Below are positions 16,932 through 25,219 of a stretch of 64,000 nt of DNA, piece after piece. A program made the translations under genes and the position numbers. Each line of letters starts with the position of its first letter. The first letter of the stretch is position 1. Source of the DNA: Macrococcoides animalis. GTDB taxonomy: Bacteria > Bacillota > Bacilli > Staphylococcales > Staphylococcaceae. The stretch spans positions 992,001-1,056,000 of the forward strand of contig NZ_CP179727.1 in assembly GCF_047425875.1 (NCBI RefSeq), read 5' to 3'. Below the pieces are notes generated by a model. That model made no database searches. It was not told the origin of the DNA and worked only from the letters and a program-made list of their open reading frames with translations.

Positions 16932-17744
16932 ATGAAAACTCTTCATTTCCCAGAAAAGGTTCATTATTTAGTGTGCTCTGACTTTGATGAAACGTATTTC
17001 GCACATGATTTAAGCAATCAAGATGATGTACAAGCGCTGGACCAATTTCTCGCGGATAACTCAGCTTCAAAGGGTATCTTATTCGGTATCATTTCAGCAA
17101 GTACGAAAGAAATGATTGAATCTTGTCTTGAGATTGGACATAATACGCACTATCCACACTTCATTTCTACGAACTCAGGTACAGAAATATATTATGTTAA
17201 AGCCGGTAAGCTTGTATTAGACGAAGATTACCACAATAAGTTTCAACAACTTAATTTCGATAAATCAGTTATTCTCGATATTGAGCAACAATTAAAAGAA
17301 CAAAATATCGATTTAATTACACAAACACCATTTGAAAATGCACCTTTTTCACGTAACTACTATTACAAAGGATTAGGTAACATCGACACGTACAATATCG
17401 AAACAATTAAATCGCTAGGTAAAACACATCATTTTATCGTCAATGTTAGTAAATGTAACCCACTGATTGGTGATCCAGAAGGACATTATGATGTCGATTT
17501 TTATCCTTCAATTGCTGGGAAACACGCAGTAGTGAAATACCTATCACAAAAATTCAATATTCACCCGGACCACACATTTGCATTCGGCGATAGCGGAAAT
17601 GATTTATTAATGTTGAATAATGTAAAACACGGGTATTTAGTAAGTAATGCAACACCTGAAGCAAAATCACGATATTCTCAACAAACAGATACCCCTTACA
17701 ACAAAGGTATTTTAGAAACCTTAACACGTTATTTCGAGGAGTGA
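16932..17744 (+). CDS. HAD-superfamily phosphatase, sucrose-phosphatase/Cof-like
   Basis: A 270-residue HAD hydrolase of the IIB cap type. Motif I is DFDET at residues 17-21, motif II is SASTKE, and motif IV is the acidic FAFGDSGNDLLML near residue 220, all intact. The fold resembles sucrose-phosphate phosphatase-like HADs that act on sugar phosphates; the substrate is unknown. RBS AAGGAGGCGATGAT. The next gene starts 6 bp beyond, so the two form an operon ending at 18646. Confidence 0.85.
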   Translation: MKTLHFPEKVHYLVCSDFDETYFAHDLSNQDDVQALDQFLADNSASKGILFGIISASTKEMIESCLEIGHNTHYPHFISTNSGTEIYYVKAGKLVLDEDYHNKFQQLNFDKSVILDIEQQLKEQNIDLITQTPFENAPFSRNYYYKGLGNIDTYNIETIKSLGKTHHFIVNVSKCNPLIGDPEGHYDVDFYPSIAGKHAVVKYLSQKFNIHPDHTFAFGDSGNDLLMLNNVKHGYLVSNATPEAKSRYSQQTDTPYNKGILETLTRYFEE

Positions 17745-17749
17745 AAGAC

Positions 17750-18601
17750 TTGCAAATCTCACATATGAATGACATTACATCATTAGCTGAATTCTTATAT
17801 CAACTCAATCAGGACAGTAAACACCACGTTGGTTACATCCGACTTACAAAACAAAGCATTATCGACCAACTGAATAATATTGATCCAAAAGATATGCTAC
17901 AAATCACTGACAATGACCAGATAATCGCCGCATTCGGCATCGAACACATTAATGATACAGAAGCATTCATTCTTGGGCCCATCACAACAAAAACAGATGA
18001 TGAAACACTCGATATGATTCAAGTCATGTGGCAAGACTTCTTACGTAGTCATCCAACGACGACAACGTATTACTTCAGTTTCCATGAAGATCATCGATTT
18101 GGACAAGCCGTCATGAAGAATCTACGTACGCAATATCTTGGCACTACATATACAATGGAAACAAAAGAAAATAAAACAACCGACATCAAACCACAAATCA
18201 TTAAGTATAAGTCGATATACAAGAAAAGCTTCTCACATCTCATGAAAGATTTACACACGGATTATAAAACGAGGCGTGATAAAATTCTTGCAACCATTGG
18301 TAACACACATGAACTTTATCTTTATTTAAATGAAGGTTTAGTGAAAGCTTATATTTGGATTCAAATTAATGATGATGATGTGTGTAATATTGAATATTTA
18401 GCAACACACCCACAATACCGTAACAAAGGTATTGGACATGAGCTAGTTTCGTTTGCTGTGAATCATGCGTTCAATAAGCATCATGCTGAACGTGTCCAAA
18501 TCTCAGTAAAAAGTAAACGTGAAAAGAATATCGAATTCTATGAAGCGATTGGATTTACAAAAATAAATGAAATGAATCATTTTAAATATACCGTAGAGTA
18601 A
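17750..18601 (+). CDS. GNAT-family N-acetyltransferase
   Basis: A 283-residue protein whose C-terminal half is a GNAT domain; motif A reads ATHPQYRNKGIGHELVSFAV, the acetyl-CoA pyrophosphate loop, followed by NIEFYEAIGF. The N-terminal half may be a second, degenerate GNAT fold. I chose TTG at 17750, eight bases after GAGGAG; a GTG at 17741 would overlap the preceding stop but has no properly spaced ribosome-binding site. Substrate unknown. Confidence 0.8.
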   Translation: MQISHMNDITSLAEFLYQLNQDSKHHVGYIRLTKQSIIDQLNNIDPKDMLQITDNDQIIAAFGIEHINDTEAFILGPITTKTDDETLDMIQVMWQDFLRSHPTTTTYYFSFHEDHRFGQAVMKNLRTQYLGTTYTMETKENKTTDIKPQIIKYKSIYKKSFSHLMKDLHTDYKTRRDKILATIGNTHELYLYLNEGLVKAYIWIQINDDDVCNIEYLATHPQYRNKGIGHELVSFAVNHAFNKHHAERVQISVKSKREKNIEFYEAIGFTKINEMNHFKYTVE

Positions 18602-18605
18602 ATAG

Positions 18606-18646
18606 AAACACGCAAAGAATAGCATTTCTTTGTGTGTTTTTATTTT
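18606..18646 (+). terminator. Intrinsic terminator after the HAD-GNAT operon
   Basis: The stem ACACGCAAAGAA / TTCTTTGTGTGT (one G-T pair) has a 6-base loop and is followed by TTTTATTTT. Confidence 0.88.
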
Positions 18647-18661
18647 AAATAATATTAATGA

Positions 18662-18687
18662 GTTTTAGTAAAAATATTTCAGGGTAA
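18662..18687 (+). promoter_or_regulatory. Candidate SigB promoter of glcU-gdh
   Basis: GTTTTA (18662-18667) and GGGTAA (18682-18687) are 14 bases apart and fit the staphylococcal SigB consensus GTTTWW-N12-15-GGGWAW. The glcU start follows 38 bp later. No equally good SigA promoter is visible in this gap. Confidence 0.45.
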
Positions 18688-18724
18688 AACATAGGCATCA
18701 TAGTATTTTAGAAGGACTGATGTT

Positions 18725-19576
18725 ATGGATTTACTAATTGCACTACTCCCAGCACTATTATGGGGTAGTGTTGTACTTATCAACGTAAAAGTTGGCGGTT
18801 CACCTTATGAACAAATTATGGGTACCGTCTTGGGTGCTTTTATTATTGGTACAATAACGTATTTTGTTGTACAACCAGAATTAAATTTAAAAATCTTAGC
18901 TGTCGGAATTGTATCTGGTGCATTTTGGGCACTAGGTCAAGGGAATCAATTAAAAAGTGTTGATTTAATCGGTGTCTCAAGAACTATGCCCATATCAACA
19001 GGTTTACAACTTGTTAGTACTACATTAATCGCAGTGATGTTCTTCAGTGAATGGACTACGACGAAAGCTGTTATTCTCGGGATTTCAGCACTTGTATTAC
19101 TTGTTGTCGGTGTTATTTTAACATCTTTAAAAGGTGAAGATGATGCAAGTGGTGATAAAAACTATAAAAAAGCCATTCCTATATTACTGATTTCAACAAT
19201 CGGCTATGTTACATATGTGGTCATCGGTCGATTCTTCGGTGTCGAAGGATGGGACGCATTATTCCCACAAGCAATTGGTATGGTAATTGGCGGATTGCTT
19301 TTAAGTTTCAAACACCAACCGAAAAAGAAGAATATCGTTAAAAATATTATCCCTGGTGTAGTTTGGGCCCTGGGTAATATGGCACTATTCTATTCTCAAC
19401 CGAAAGTTGGGGTCGCAACAAGCTTTTCATTCTCACAAATGTTAGTTGTTGTCTCAACATTAGGTGGTATCTTCTTACTTAAAGAAAAGAAAACGAAGAA
19501 GCAGTATATCGGTATTGCAATTGGCATTGTTCTCATTATTTCTGCAGCATTCTTATTAGGATTAGCAAAACAATAA
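18725..19576 (+). CDS. glcU: Glucose uptake protein GlcU
   Basis: A 283-residue drug/metabolite-superfamily transporter of the glucose/ribose porter family, ten predicted helices. The N-terminus MDLLIALLPALLWGSVVLIN and the GASFAWALGQGNQLKSV-like segment (here GAFWALGQGNQLKSVDLIG) are characteristic. In staphylococci GlcU brings in non-phosphorylated glucose for the dehydrogenase encoded next; the same pair is seen here, 19 bp apart. Confidence 0.93.
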   Translation: MDLLIALLPALLWGSVVLINVKVGGSPYEQIMGTVLGAFIIGTITYFVVQPELNLKILAVGIVSGAFWALGQGNQLKSVDLIGVSRTMPISTGLQLVSTTLIAVMFFSEWTTTKAVILGISALVLLVVGVILTSLKGEDDASGDKNYKKAIPILLISTIGYVTYVVIGRFFGVEGWDALFPQAIGMVIGGLLLSFKHQPKKKNIVKNIIPGVVWALGNMALFYSQPKVGVATSFSFSQMLVVVSTLGGIFLLKEKKTKKQYIGIAIGIVLIISAAFLLGLAKQ

Positions 19577-19595
19577 AAATATTGGAGGCGTTTAT

Positions 19596-20381
19596 ATGTA
19601 TCAAGATTTAAAAGACAAAGTCGTCGTGATTACAGGTGCATCTAGTGGTATCGGTAAGGCCATGGCAGAAGCTTTCGGCTCAGAACAAAGTAAAGTTGTG
19701 ATTAACTATAAATCTAGTCAAGAAGAAGCTGAGAAAGTAGCACAAAACGTTAAAGATAATGGTGGCGATGCAATTACTGTTCAAGGTGATGTATCTAACG
19801 AAGGAGATGTCGTGAATATCGTTCAAACTGCAATCGATACATTCGGTGGTGTAGATATTATGATCAACAATGCTGGTTATGAAAAAGCTACACCCTCTGT
19901 TGAAATGTCAGCCGAAGAATTCAATAATGTGATGCACATTAACTTAACTGGTGCTTTTGTTGGTAGTAGAGAAGCCGTCAAACATTTTATTGATACTGGA
20001 AAAAAAGGCAACATCATCAATATCTCAAGCGTACACGACATCATTCCATGGCCGAATTATGTCAATTACGCTTCAAGTAAAGGCGGTATGAAATTAATGA
20101 TGGAAACGATGAGCATGGAATATGCACCAAAAGGCATTCGTATTAATAACATCTCTCCTGGTGCAATCGTTACAGAACACACTAAAGATAAGTTTAGTAA
20201 TAAAGAAACACGCGAAGAAACTGAGCGAATGATACCAATGGGTATTATAGGTGAACCACATCAAGTTGCAACTGTCGCAACATTTTTAGCCAGTGAAAAT
20301 GCAAGTTATATTACCGGAGAAACGATTTATGTTGATGGTGGTATGACAAAATACCCATCTTTTATGGGTGGCAAAGGTTAA
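19596..20381 (+). CDS. gdh: Glucose 1-dehydrogenase
   Basis: Short-chain dehydrogenase (261 residues, identical in length to the Bacillus enzyme) oxidising glucose to gluconolactone with NAD(P). The cofactor motif TGASSGIGKAMAEAF is at residues 13-27, the NNAG motif is intact and the catalytic Ser-Tyr-Lys is seen as ISSVHD and YASSKGG. RBS TTGGAGGCG. It is cotranscribed with glcU, supplying substrate for a non-PTS glucose route. Confidence 0.93.
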   Translation: MYQDLKDKVVVITGASSGIGKAMAEAFGSEQSKVVINYKSSQEEAEKVAQNVKDNGGDAITVQGDVSNEGDVVNIVQTAIDTFGGVDIMINNAGYEKATPSVEMSAEEFNNVMHINLTGAFVGSREAVKHFIDTGKKGNIINISSVHDIIPWPNYVNYASSKGGMKLMMETMSMEYAPKGIRINNISPGAIVTEHTKDKFSNKETREETERMIPMGIIGEPHQVATVATFLASENASYITGETIYVDGGMTKYPSFMGGKG

Positions 20382-20383
20382 AC

Positions 20384-20424
20384 AAAAAGTCCTGAAACAA
20401 TTATTAATTGTATCAGGACTTTTA
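20384..20424. terminator. Bidirectional intrinsic terminator
   Basis: Outer arms AAAAGTCCTGA and TCAGGACTTTT with an inner hairpin ACAATT/AATTGT, between convergent gdh and the AEC permease. T residues follow on both strands. Confidence 0.88.
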
Positions 20425-20428
20425 ATTT

Positions 20429-21334
20429 TTATAGCATAATCAACTGAAATACATACAATATTATTATTGAAATTACTATCGTGATATTGGTCACCATACT
20501 AATTAATGGAATTGTCTTGTATTTAAACTCTATAGCATAAGGAATAATCGCCACTCCAATCGGTAATAACCACCCTATCAATAAAGTCATTCTAAACATT
20601 TCATTCAACGGTAGTAATATATAACATAATCCACCTACAATTGCCCCGAATCCATAATGGAAAGTTAAATATTTCAAAGCGATGGGCAAGTAATATTTAT
20701 CAATCTTAAAGTTTAAAAACACTCCGAGTAATATCATAGATAACGGCAGATTGGCTTTAGAAATAATGCTAAAAAAGTCTAGCATTGGCTCAGGTAACTT
20801 AAAATGAATGAGATTAAAAACCAACATAATCACATACGTCATTAATGGTACTGTTTTCAGCATACTCATCACTAAGTATCTTGCATCAAATGTATCTCCA
20901 CCTTCACTAAAATAGCTTCCGACAAAGTAGGTTACTCCAAACATCATAATAGAACCGCCAATATCAAACATACCAAAGTACAATAACCCTTTCGCACCAA
21001 ACATCTGTTCAACCAATGGATATGCAAATAATCCAATATTAAAAGCAGATGCCATCATGCCTACAGAACCTCTTATTTGATTGTTATACTTTATAAAGAA
21101 CAAAATTGCTAAAATTTTAGCAATTATTGCATATCCAATCATAATGATTGGTAACATAATCAGTGATGGATCAATTTCTACACCACTTAATGTAACAATC
21201 ACAAGTGACGGTAGCGTCACATTCATCACGAGTACTGCAAGTACACTACCATCTTCTTCTTTTAAATAGTTTAATTTTTTTAATAAATAACCTAACAATA
21301 TCAAAGCTATAATCATAATGAAGCTTTGTGTCAT
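20429..21334 (-). CDS. AEC (auxin efflux carrier) family transporter
   Basis: A 301-residue membrane protein with about ten hydrophobic helices in two repeats, beginning MTQSFIMIIALILLGYLLKK and showing MNVTLPSLVIVTLSG, the family-typical N-P/L-rich segment after helix 2. AEC proteins in Firmicutes often move malate or other small anions; no substrate can be assigned here. It stands alone, with the metallophosphatase 28 bp upstream on the same strand. Confidence 0.82.
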   Translation of the reverse strand: MTQSFIMIIALILLGYLLKKLNYLKEEDGSVLAVLVMNVTLPSLVIVTLSGVEIDPSLIMLPIIMIGYAIIAKILAILFFIKYNNQIRGSVGMMASAFNIGLFAYPLVEQMFGAKGLLYFGMFDIGGSIMMFGVTYFVGSYFSEGGDTFDARYLVMSMLKTVPLMTYVIMLVFNLIHFKLPEPMLDFFSIISKANLPLSMILLGVFLNFKIDKYYLPIALKYLTFHYGFGAIVGGLCYILLPLNEMFRMTLLIGWLLPIGVAIIPYAIEFKYKTIPLISMVTNITIVISIIILYVFQLIML

Positions 21335-21362
21335 AATTAGCCTTCTTTCCTAAATCCTATTA

Positions 21363-22445
21363 CTATAATACTTCATCAGGCACCCACCCTGTGATGCCAT
21401 CTTTCATAATCAATGTATAACCTAAATAACTTTCATCAATCACTGCTACTATTTCACCAACTGTAACATCCATAAAAAAATCTGTGTAATCATCTTTCAA
21501 ACGATATCCTGATTCAGTTTCTTTTATAAACTCAGTTTTTACCATAAAATCTACTCCTGATTGAACATGCTTTGCTTGTGTAAAGTACGCATCACCTTCA
21601 AGTACTTCAATTTCAAAGTGTGGGTACGTAAATGTATGTGGCTCTTGATATGCTACTTCGAAGTCTTGAATGATTTCCCGCCTCGGATAATCATCCATAA
21701 AAGTCGTTTCAATCAAGTAATCATCATCATTGTAAGTTATTATCATTGCATTCAATTGTCCGTTATATTTCACTTGGTTCCCACCATCAATATCGATAAT
21801 ACGAGATGATTGGTTTATTTTAATATTATTATTCATTAATCCATCTTCCACAAAGTTACACGTTGGGAAATGACCTACAACCACCATTTTTTCAGCATCA
21901 TGCGTTTGTTGATAGAAAAATCGCATATTCAAGGCATTATAACGTGATGTGTTCATATAATTTTGTTGATCTAATCCTGCATGTACAAAAATAAAATCTT
22001 CTGTTTCAATCATTAACGGCAAATCACGGACAACATCATGTAAATACCCGAAGTGTTTCCGGATATCCGCCGCCATTTCACCCTGTGTCGCATAATCATC
22101 AAGTGTCTTTCCTAACTTATCTAACGCTTCATGCACAATTGTATGGCGATAAGACATGTAGTGATAAAGGTAATCTTCTTCTAATTCATCAAAAATGCAA
22201 TCACAATTTCCCAAAATCATATGTACATATTCTTTCTTTAGAAGTTCAGACACATATTCAATTAGTCCAATACTGTTTGGTCCTTTATCTATGATATCAC
22301 CTAGAATGATTAATCGATCGTTGTCAGTAAAATTTACTTTCTCAAGGAGTTGTTTGAATAATTCAATTGACCCATGGATATCCGACACCACAATTGTACG
22401 GCGATCTTTAAGTGATAATGTTTGATAGTTATCTTTAATCAGCAT
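21363..22445 (-). CDS. Metallophosphoesterase with C-terminal extension
   Basis: A 360-residue calcineurin-like phosphoesterase. Dimetal motifs are all visible: SDIHG (D22, H24), GDIIDKG, GNCD replacing the usual GNHE, VGHFP and FVHAGL. This is the PrpE/ApaH-like Ser/Thr phosphatase branch. About 100 extra residues after position 255 form a beta-rich tail ending GYTLIMKDGITGWVPDEVL, reminiscent of an SH3-like fold. Its start overlaps the ybaK stop by 11 bp. Substrate unknown. Confidence 0.82.
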   Translation of the reverse strand: MLIKDNYQTLSLKDRRTIVVSDIHGSIELFKQLLEKVNFTDNDRLIILGDIIDKGPNSIGLIEYVSELLKKEYVHMILGNCDCIFDELEEDYLYHYMSYRHTIVHEALDKLGKTLDDYATQGEMAADIRKHFGYLHDVVRDLPLMIETEDFIFVHAGLDQQNYMNTSRYNALNMRFFYQQTHDAEKMVVVGHFPTCNFVEDGLMNNNIKINQSSRIIDIDGGNQVKYNGQLNAMIITYNDDDYLIETTFMDDYPRREIIQDFEVAYQEPHTFTYPHFEIEVLEGDAYFTQAKHVQSGVDFMVKTEFIKETESGYRLKDDYTDFFMDVTVGEIVAVIDESYLGYTLIMKDGITGWVPDEVL

Positions 22446-22917
22446 CTATAATGTCACTCACTTTCGCATCGATTAATTGCACTAAATCAGATACACCGAC
22501 TTTCATTTGAATCCCAATTTGACCTGCACTTACAATCATCTTATCGAGCGATTCAACGGATTGATCAATCACGGTCGGAAATTGTTTCTTCATCCCAACG
22601 GGTGAACAACCGCCACGAATATATCCTGTAGTCTTCTCTAAGTCTTTGACCGCAAGCATTTCGAGCTTTTTCTCTCCAACGGCTTTACTGATTGCTTTAA
22701 TATTTAACGTCGCATCCACTGGAATTACAGCAACGTAATGCCCATATTTCCCATTCAATACTAATGTTTTATACACTTGTTCTATCGGCTGTTTAATCTT
22801 ATTCGCTACCGTAATCCCATCAACTTGATTTCCTTCAATAGAATACGTAAATGTTTCATATTCAATTTTTTGTTGATCTAGTTTTCTTAGCGCATTTGTT
22901 TTAACTTTTTTACTCAT
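22435..22917 (-). CDS. ybaK: Cys-tRNA(Pro)/Cys-tRNA(Cys) deacylase YbaK
   Basis: A 160-residue YbaK/EbsC-type editing domain that hydrolyses mischarged Cys-tRNA(Pro). Family features include the N-terminal KTNALRKLDQQKIEYE, QVYKTLVLNG and the glycine-rich GYIRGGCSPVGMKKQFP with Ser and Gly residues lining the active site. The 3' end overlaps the metallophosphatase gene by 11 bp. RBS ATTGGAGG. Confidence 0.92.
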   Translation of the reverse strand: MSKKVKTNALRKLDQQKIEYETFTYSIEGNQVDGITVANKIKQPIEQVYKTLVLNGKYGHYVAVIPVDATLNIKAISKAVGEKKLEMLAVKDLEKTTGYIRGGCSPVGMKKQFPTVIDQSVESLDKMIVSAGQIGIQMKVGVSDLVQLIDAKVSDIIDAD

Positions 22918-22994
22918 TTTGAAGCCTCCAATATTCTTGTCACTTTATAATATAACACTTTTACTGTATATTTCAGTTAGAAGGGGGTTTTAAT

Positions 22995-23468
22995 ATGACA
23001 TATAAAGTTGTTGCGCTTGATGCTTTTTATCTATGCGGTTTAAAGAGAGAATTTACGACTGAAACGATGGGTGAAATCAAACCACTTTGGGATGCATTAG
23101 AAGAAGACGGGACACTTAGTAATTTGCAACAGCATAATGATATCGACGCATTAAAAGGTTATATTGGTGCATGTATCAAAACAGAACCGTCAGAGCACTT
23201 AAATTATTTATTTTCTGTAGCAACAAGCTCACCACTAGAAAACTTTGAAACGGCATATATCCCTGCAGCTGAATGGGTCGTATTTGATGCAGTTGGTCCG
23301 ATTCCAACTGCGATTCAGGAAACCTTTGAATACATTTACGGTACTTGGTTTAAAGATGCACCTTTCATTCCTTTACAAACAGCTGACTTAGAATTTTACC
23401 CACTCGGTATGGAATTTGAAACTGATAACCCAAAAGTAGAAATTTGGATACCAGTAGAAAGGAAATAA
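22995..23468 (+). CDS. GyrI-like/AraC effector-binding domain protein
   Basis: A 157-residue stand-alone small-molecule-binding domain of the GyrI-like family; the region AEWVVFDAVGPIPTAIQETF and the C-terminal YPLGMEFETDNPKVEIWIPV match the usual SAP-beta repeats. Such proteins bind lipophilic or cationic compounds without a DNA-binding part. The next gene starts two bases beyond its stop. Ligand unknown. Confidence 0.8.
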   Translation: MTYKVVALDAFYLCGLKREFTTETMGEIKPLWDALEEDGTLSNLQQHNDIDALKGYIGACIKTEPSEHLNYLFSVATSSPLENFETAYIPAAEWVVFDAVGPIPTAIQETFEYIYGTWFKDAPFIPLQTADLEFYPLGMEFETDNPKVEIWIPVERK

Positions 23469-23470
23469 CC

Positions 23471-23629
23471 ATGAACTTAGAACAACAATTATTAGAATTA
23501 AAAGATGAATATATGCGAATTCAGAATGATTTAGAGAAAGTCGAATCGACAGGTCAAACCTCTCCAAAGTTAGAAGATAAACTCGGGGAGATCGAAAAAG
23601 CGATTCAAGAAATACGCAATCAAATGTAA
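23471..23629 (+). CDS. Short coiled-coil protein, SE1832-like
   Basis: A 52-residue acidic protein, MNLEQQLLELKDEYMRIQ at the start, predicted to be almost all helix with heptad-like Leu/Ile spacing. It resembles the small staphylococcal SE1832 family by size, charge and position near the ribosomal cluster; that match is from memory. Its ATG sits two bases after the effector-binding gene's stop behind AGGAAAT, so the genes are likely cotranscribed. Function unknown. Confidence 0.72.
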   Translation: MNLEQQLLELKDEYMRIQNDLEKVESTGQTSPKLEDKLGEIEKAIQEIRNQM

Positions 23630-23635
23630 TACGAT

Positions 23636-23666
23636 TAAGTCACGGTAAAAAAACCGTGACTTTTTA
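23636..23666 (+). terminator. Intrinsic terminator
   Basis: Arms AAGTCACGGT and ACCGTGACTT enclose an A6 loop and are followed by a T-run, directly after the 52-residue protein gene. Confidence 0.92.
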
Positions 23667-23724
23667 TATTCTTTTTCACTATAATTCGCTACAATGTATA
23701 TATTAAATTTTTTGGAGTGACTTT

Positions 23725-24870
23725 ATGAATAAACAAATCAAATTACTCATGGCAATTCAGTTCTTTATATATTTTGGATTTAGTATTGTAATCCCTGTAA
23801 TACCAGCACTGGTCCATAGCATGAATTTAAATGCATTCCATATGGGATTATTACTTGCAAGTTACTCAATTTTTTCTTTTCTTGCTGCTCCATTTTGGGG
23901 ATATTTATCTGATAAGATGGGCCGAAAAAAAATACTTTTTATTGGTCTCGTTGGGTTTACATTAAGTTTCCTTATCTTTGGATTATTCATCGATAATCTA
24001 TCGATGCTATATACTGCACGTATCATAGGTGGCATCTTCTCAGGTGCTTGTTTTTCTACTACAACAAGTATGGTGAGTGATATGACGAGTGAAGAAGATC
24101 GTAACAAATACATGGGACTTATGGGAATGATGATTGGTCTTGGATTTATTTTTGGACCAGCTGTAGGTGGCTTATTATCAGGTATTAGTTATCAAGTTCC
24201 CTATTTTGTTACAAGTGCGATTCTCGTTCTTATTGCCATATTATCAATGATGACTTTAAAAGAAACATACCATGGTGACACGCAAAAAAACAAAAGCAAC
24301 ATCAGCCCAAAAATGATTACGCCTCAAGTAATACTCATTTTAATTTCAACATTTATTGTAATGTTTACAATGAGCGGTATGGAAAGTACGTTCCAGCTAT
24401 TTGAAATCGAAAAAATAAATATTACTACGACGCAAATGGGGCTTCTATTTATGGTTGGAGGTCTAATTAACGCAGGCCTCCAAGGAGGGTATTTACGTAA
24501 AGTAAAAGATGGTAAAGAAAAACCTGTGATTATTACGGGTCAGGTTTTAACGACGATTGCTTTCTTACTATTACCCTTCTCTATGAATTTATGGTTTGCT
24601 GGACTTTGTTTAGTGTTGCTCATGGCTGGTAATGCGTTAGTAAGAACATTGTTAACAAGTCAATTAACAAAAGAAGGAAATCGTGCAAACATGGGAAAAC
24701 TTACTTCCATCAGTTATAGTATGGATAGCTTAGGACGTATATTAGGCCCTCTAGCTTTTACAGGCATTTTGACGAAACAAATTGATGCACCATTTTATTT
24801 CGGTGCTATAATGACTGTAGTAGGGACCATCGTTTTAATGATGTACTTTAAGAAAGGACGTACAGTATGA
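23725..24870 (+). CDS. MFS multidrug-type exporter, NorA/TetA-like
   Basis: A 381-residue major facilitator with 12 predicted helices. The loop 2-3 motif GYLSDKMGRKKILFIG is the MFS motif A, and GLGFIFGPAVGGLL is motif C of drug:proton antiporters. This points to export, possibly of drugs or metabolites, but no substrate can be named. Its TGA overlaps the ATG of the following gene as ATGA. Confidence 0.85.
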   Translation: MNKQIKLLMAIQFFIYFGFSIVIPVIPALVHSMNLNAFHMGLLLASYSIFSFLAAPFWGYLSDKMGRKKILFIGLVGFTLSFLIFGLFIDNLSMLYTARIIGGIFSGACFSTTTSMVSDMTSEEDRNKYMGLMGMMIGLGFIFGPAVGGLLSGISYQVPYFVTSAILVLIAILSMMTLKETYHGDTQKNKSNISPKMITPQVILILISTFIVMFTMSGMESTFQLFEIEKINITTTQMGLLFMVGGLINAGLQGGYLRKVKDGKEKPVIITGQVLTTIAFLLLPFSMNLWFAGLCLVLLMAGNALVRTLLTSQLTKEGNRANMGKLTSISYSMDSLGRILGPLAFTGILTKQIDAPFYFGAIMTVVGTIVLMMYFKKGRTV

Positions 24871-25187
24871 TTTTATTAATTGCGTTATTTACTATTATGT
24901 ATCTCATCGTTAGTTACACAAGCATTTACAACTTTAAAATGAATATTTTATATATATTACGTATTATTTTAGGACTTGGATTTTGTTTCTTTGTTTATAC
25001 ATCAGTAATGCATATCCCAGGAAATATTAAATACTGGATTACGCTACTCGCACTTTGTTTATTTATGAATATCGAAATTTCAGCGTTTAAAAATAAATTC
25101 AATGATGTGAAAGCAAAAACAATACTGGATATCTTTTCATTAATTATTGCTTTAATGGTTGTTGTCATTGCAGCAATGTATATTTAA
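24867..25187 (+). CDS. Small membrane protein of unknown function
   Basis: A 106-residue protein with four hydrophobic segments separated by short loops (for example ITLLALCLFMNIEISAFKNK). I do not recognise a family. It starts within the MFS stop (ATGA) and is therefore translationally coupled, hinting at a role together with the exporter or simply a shared transcript. Confidence 0.75.
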   Translation: MILLIALFTIMYLIVSYTSIYNFKMNILYILRIILGLGFCFFVYTSVMHIPGNIKYWITLLALCLFMNIEISAFKNKFNDVKAKTILDIFSLIIALMVVVIAAMYI

Positions 25188-25218
25188 AAAAGGATGCTCA
25201 CTTGAGCATCCTTTTTTT
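25186..25218. terminator. Bidirectional intrinsic terminator
   Basis: Arms AAGGATGCTCA and TGAGCATCCTT with a 2-base loop, A-run before and T7 after. It serves the MFS operon on plus and the methionine operon on minus. Confidence 0.93.
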
Positions 25219-25219
25219 G

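Noticed and set aside
21363..22445. Phage-type protein phosphatase indicating a prophage
   Set aside because: Neighbours are ordinary chromosomal genes, codon use is similar and no phage genes are near.
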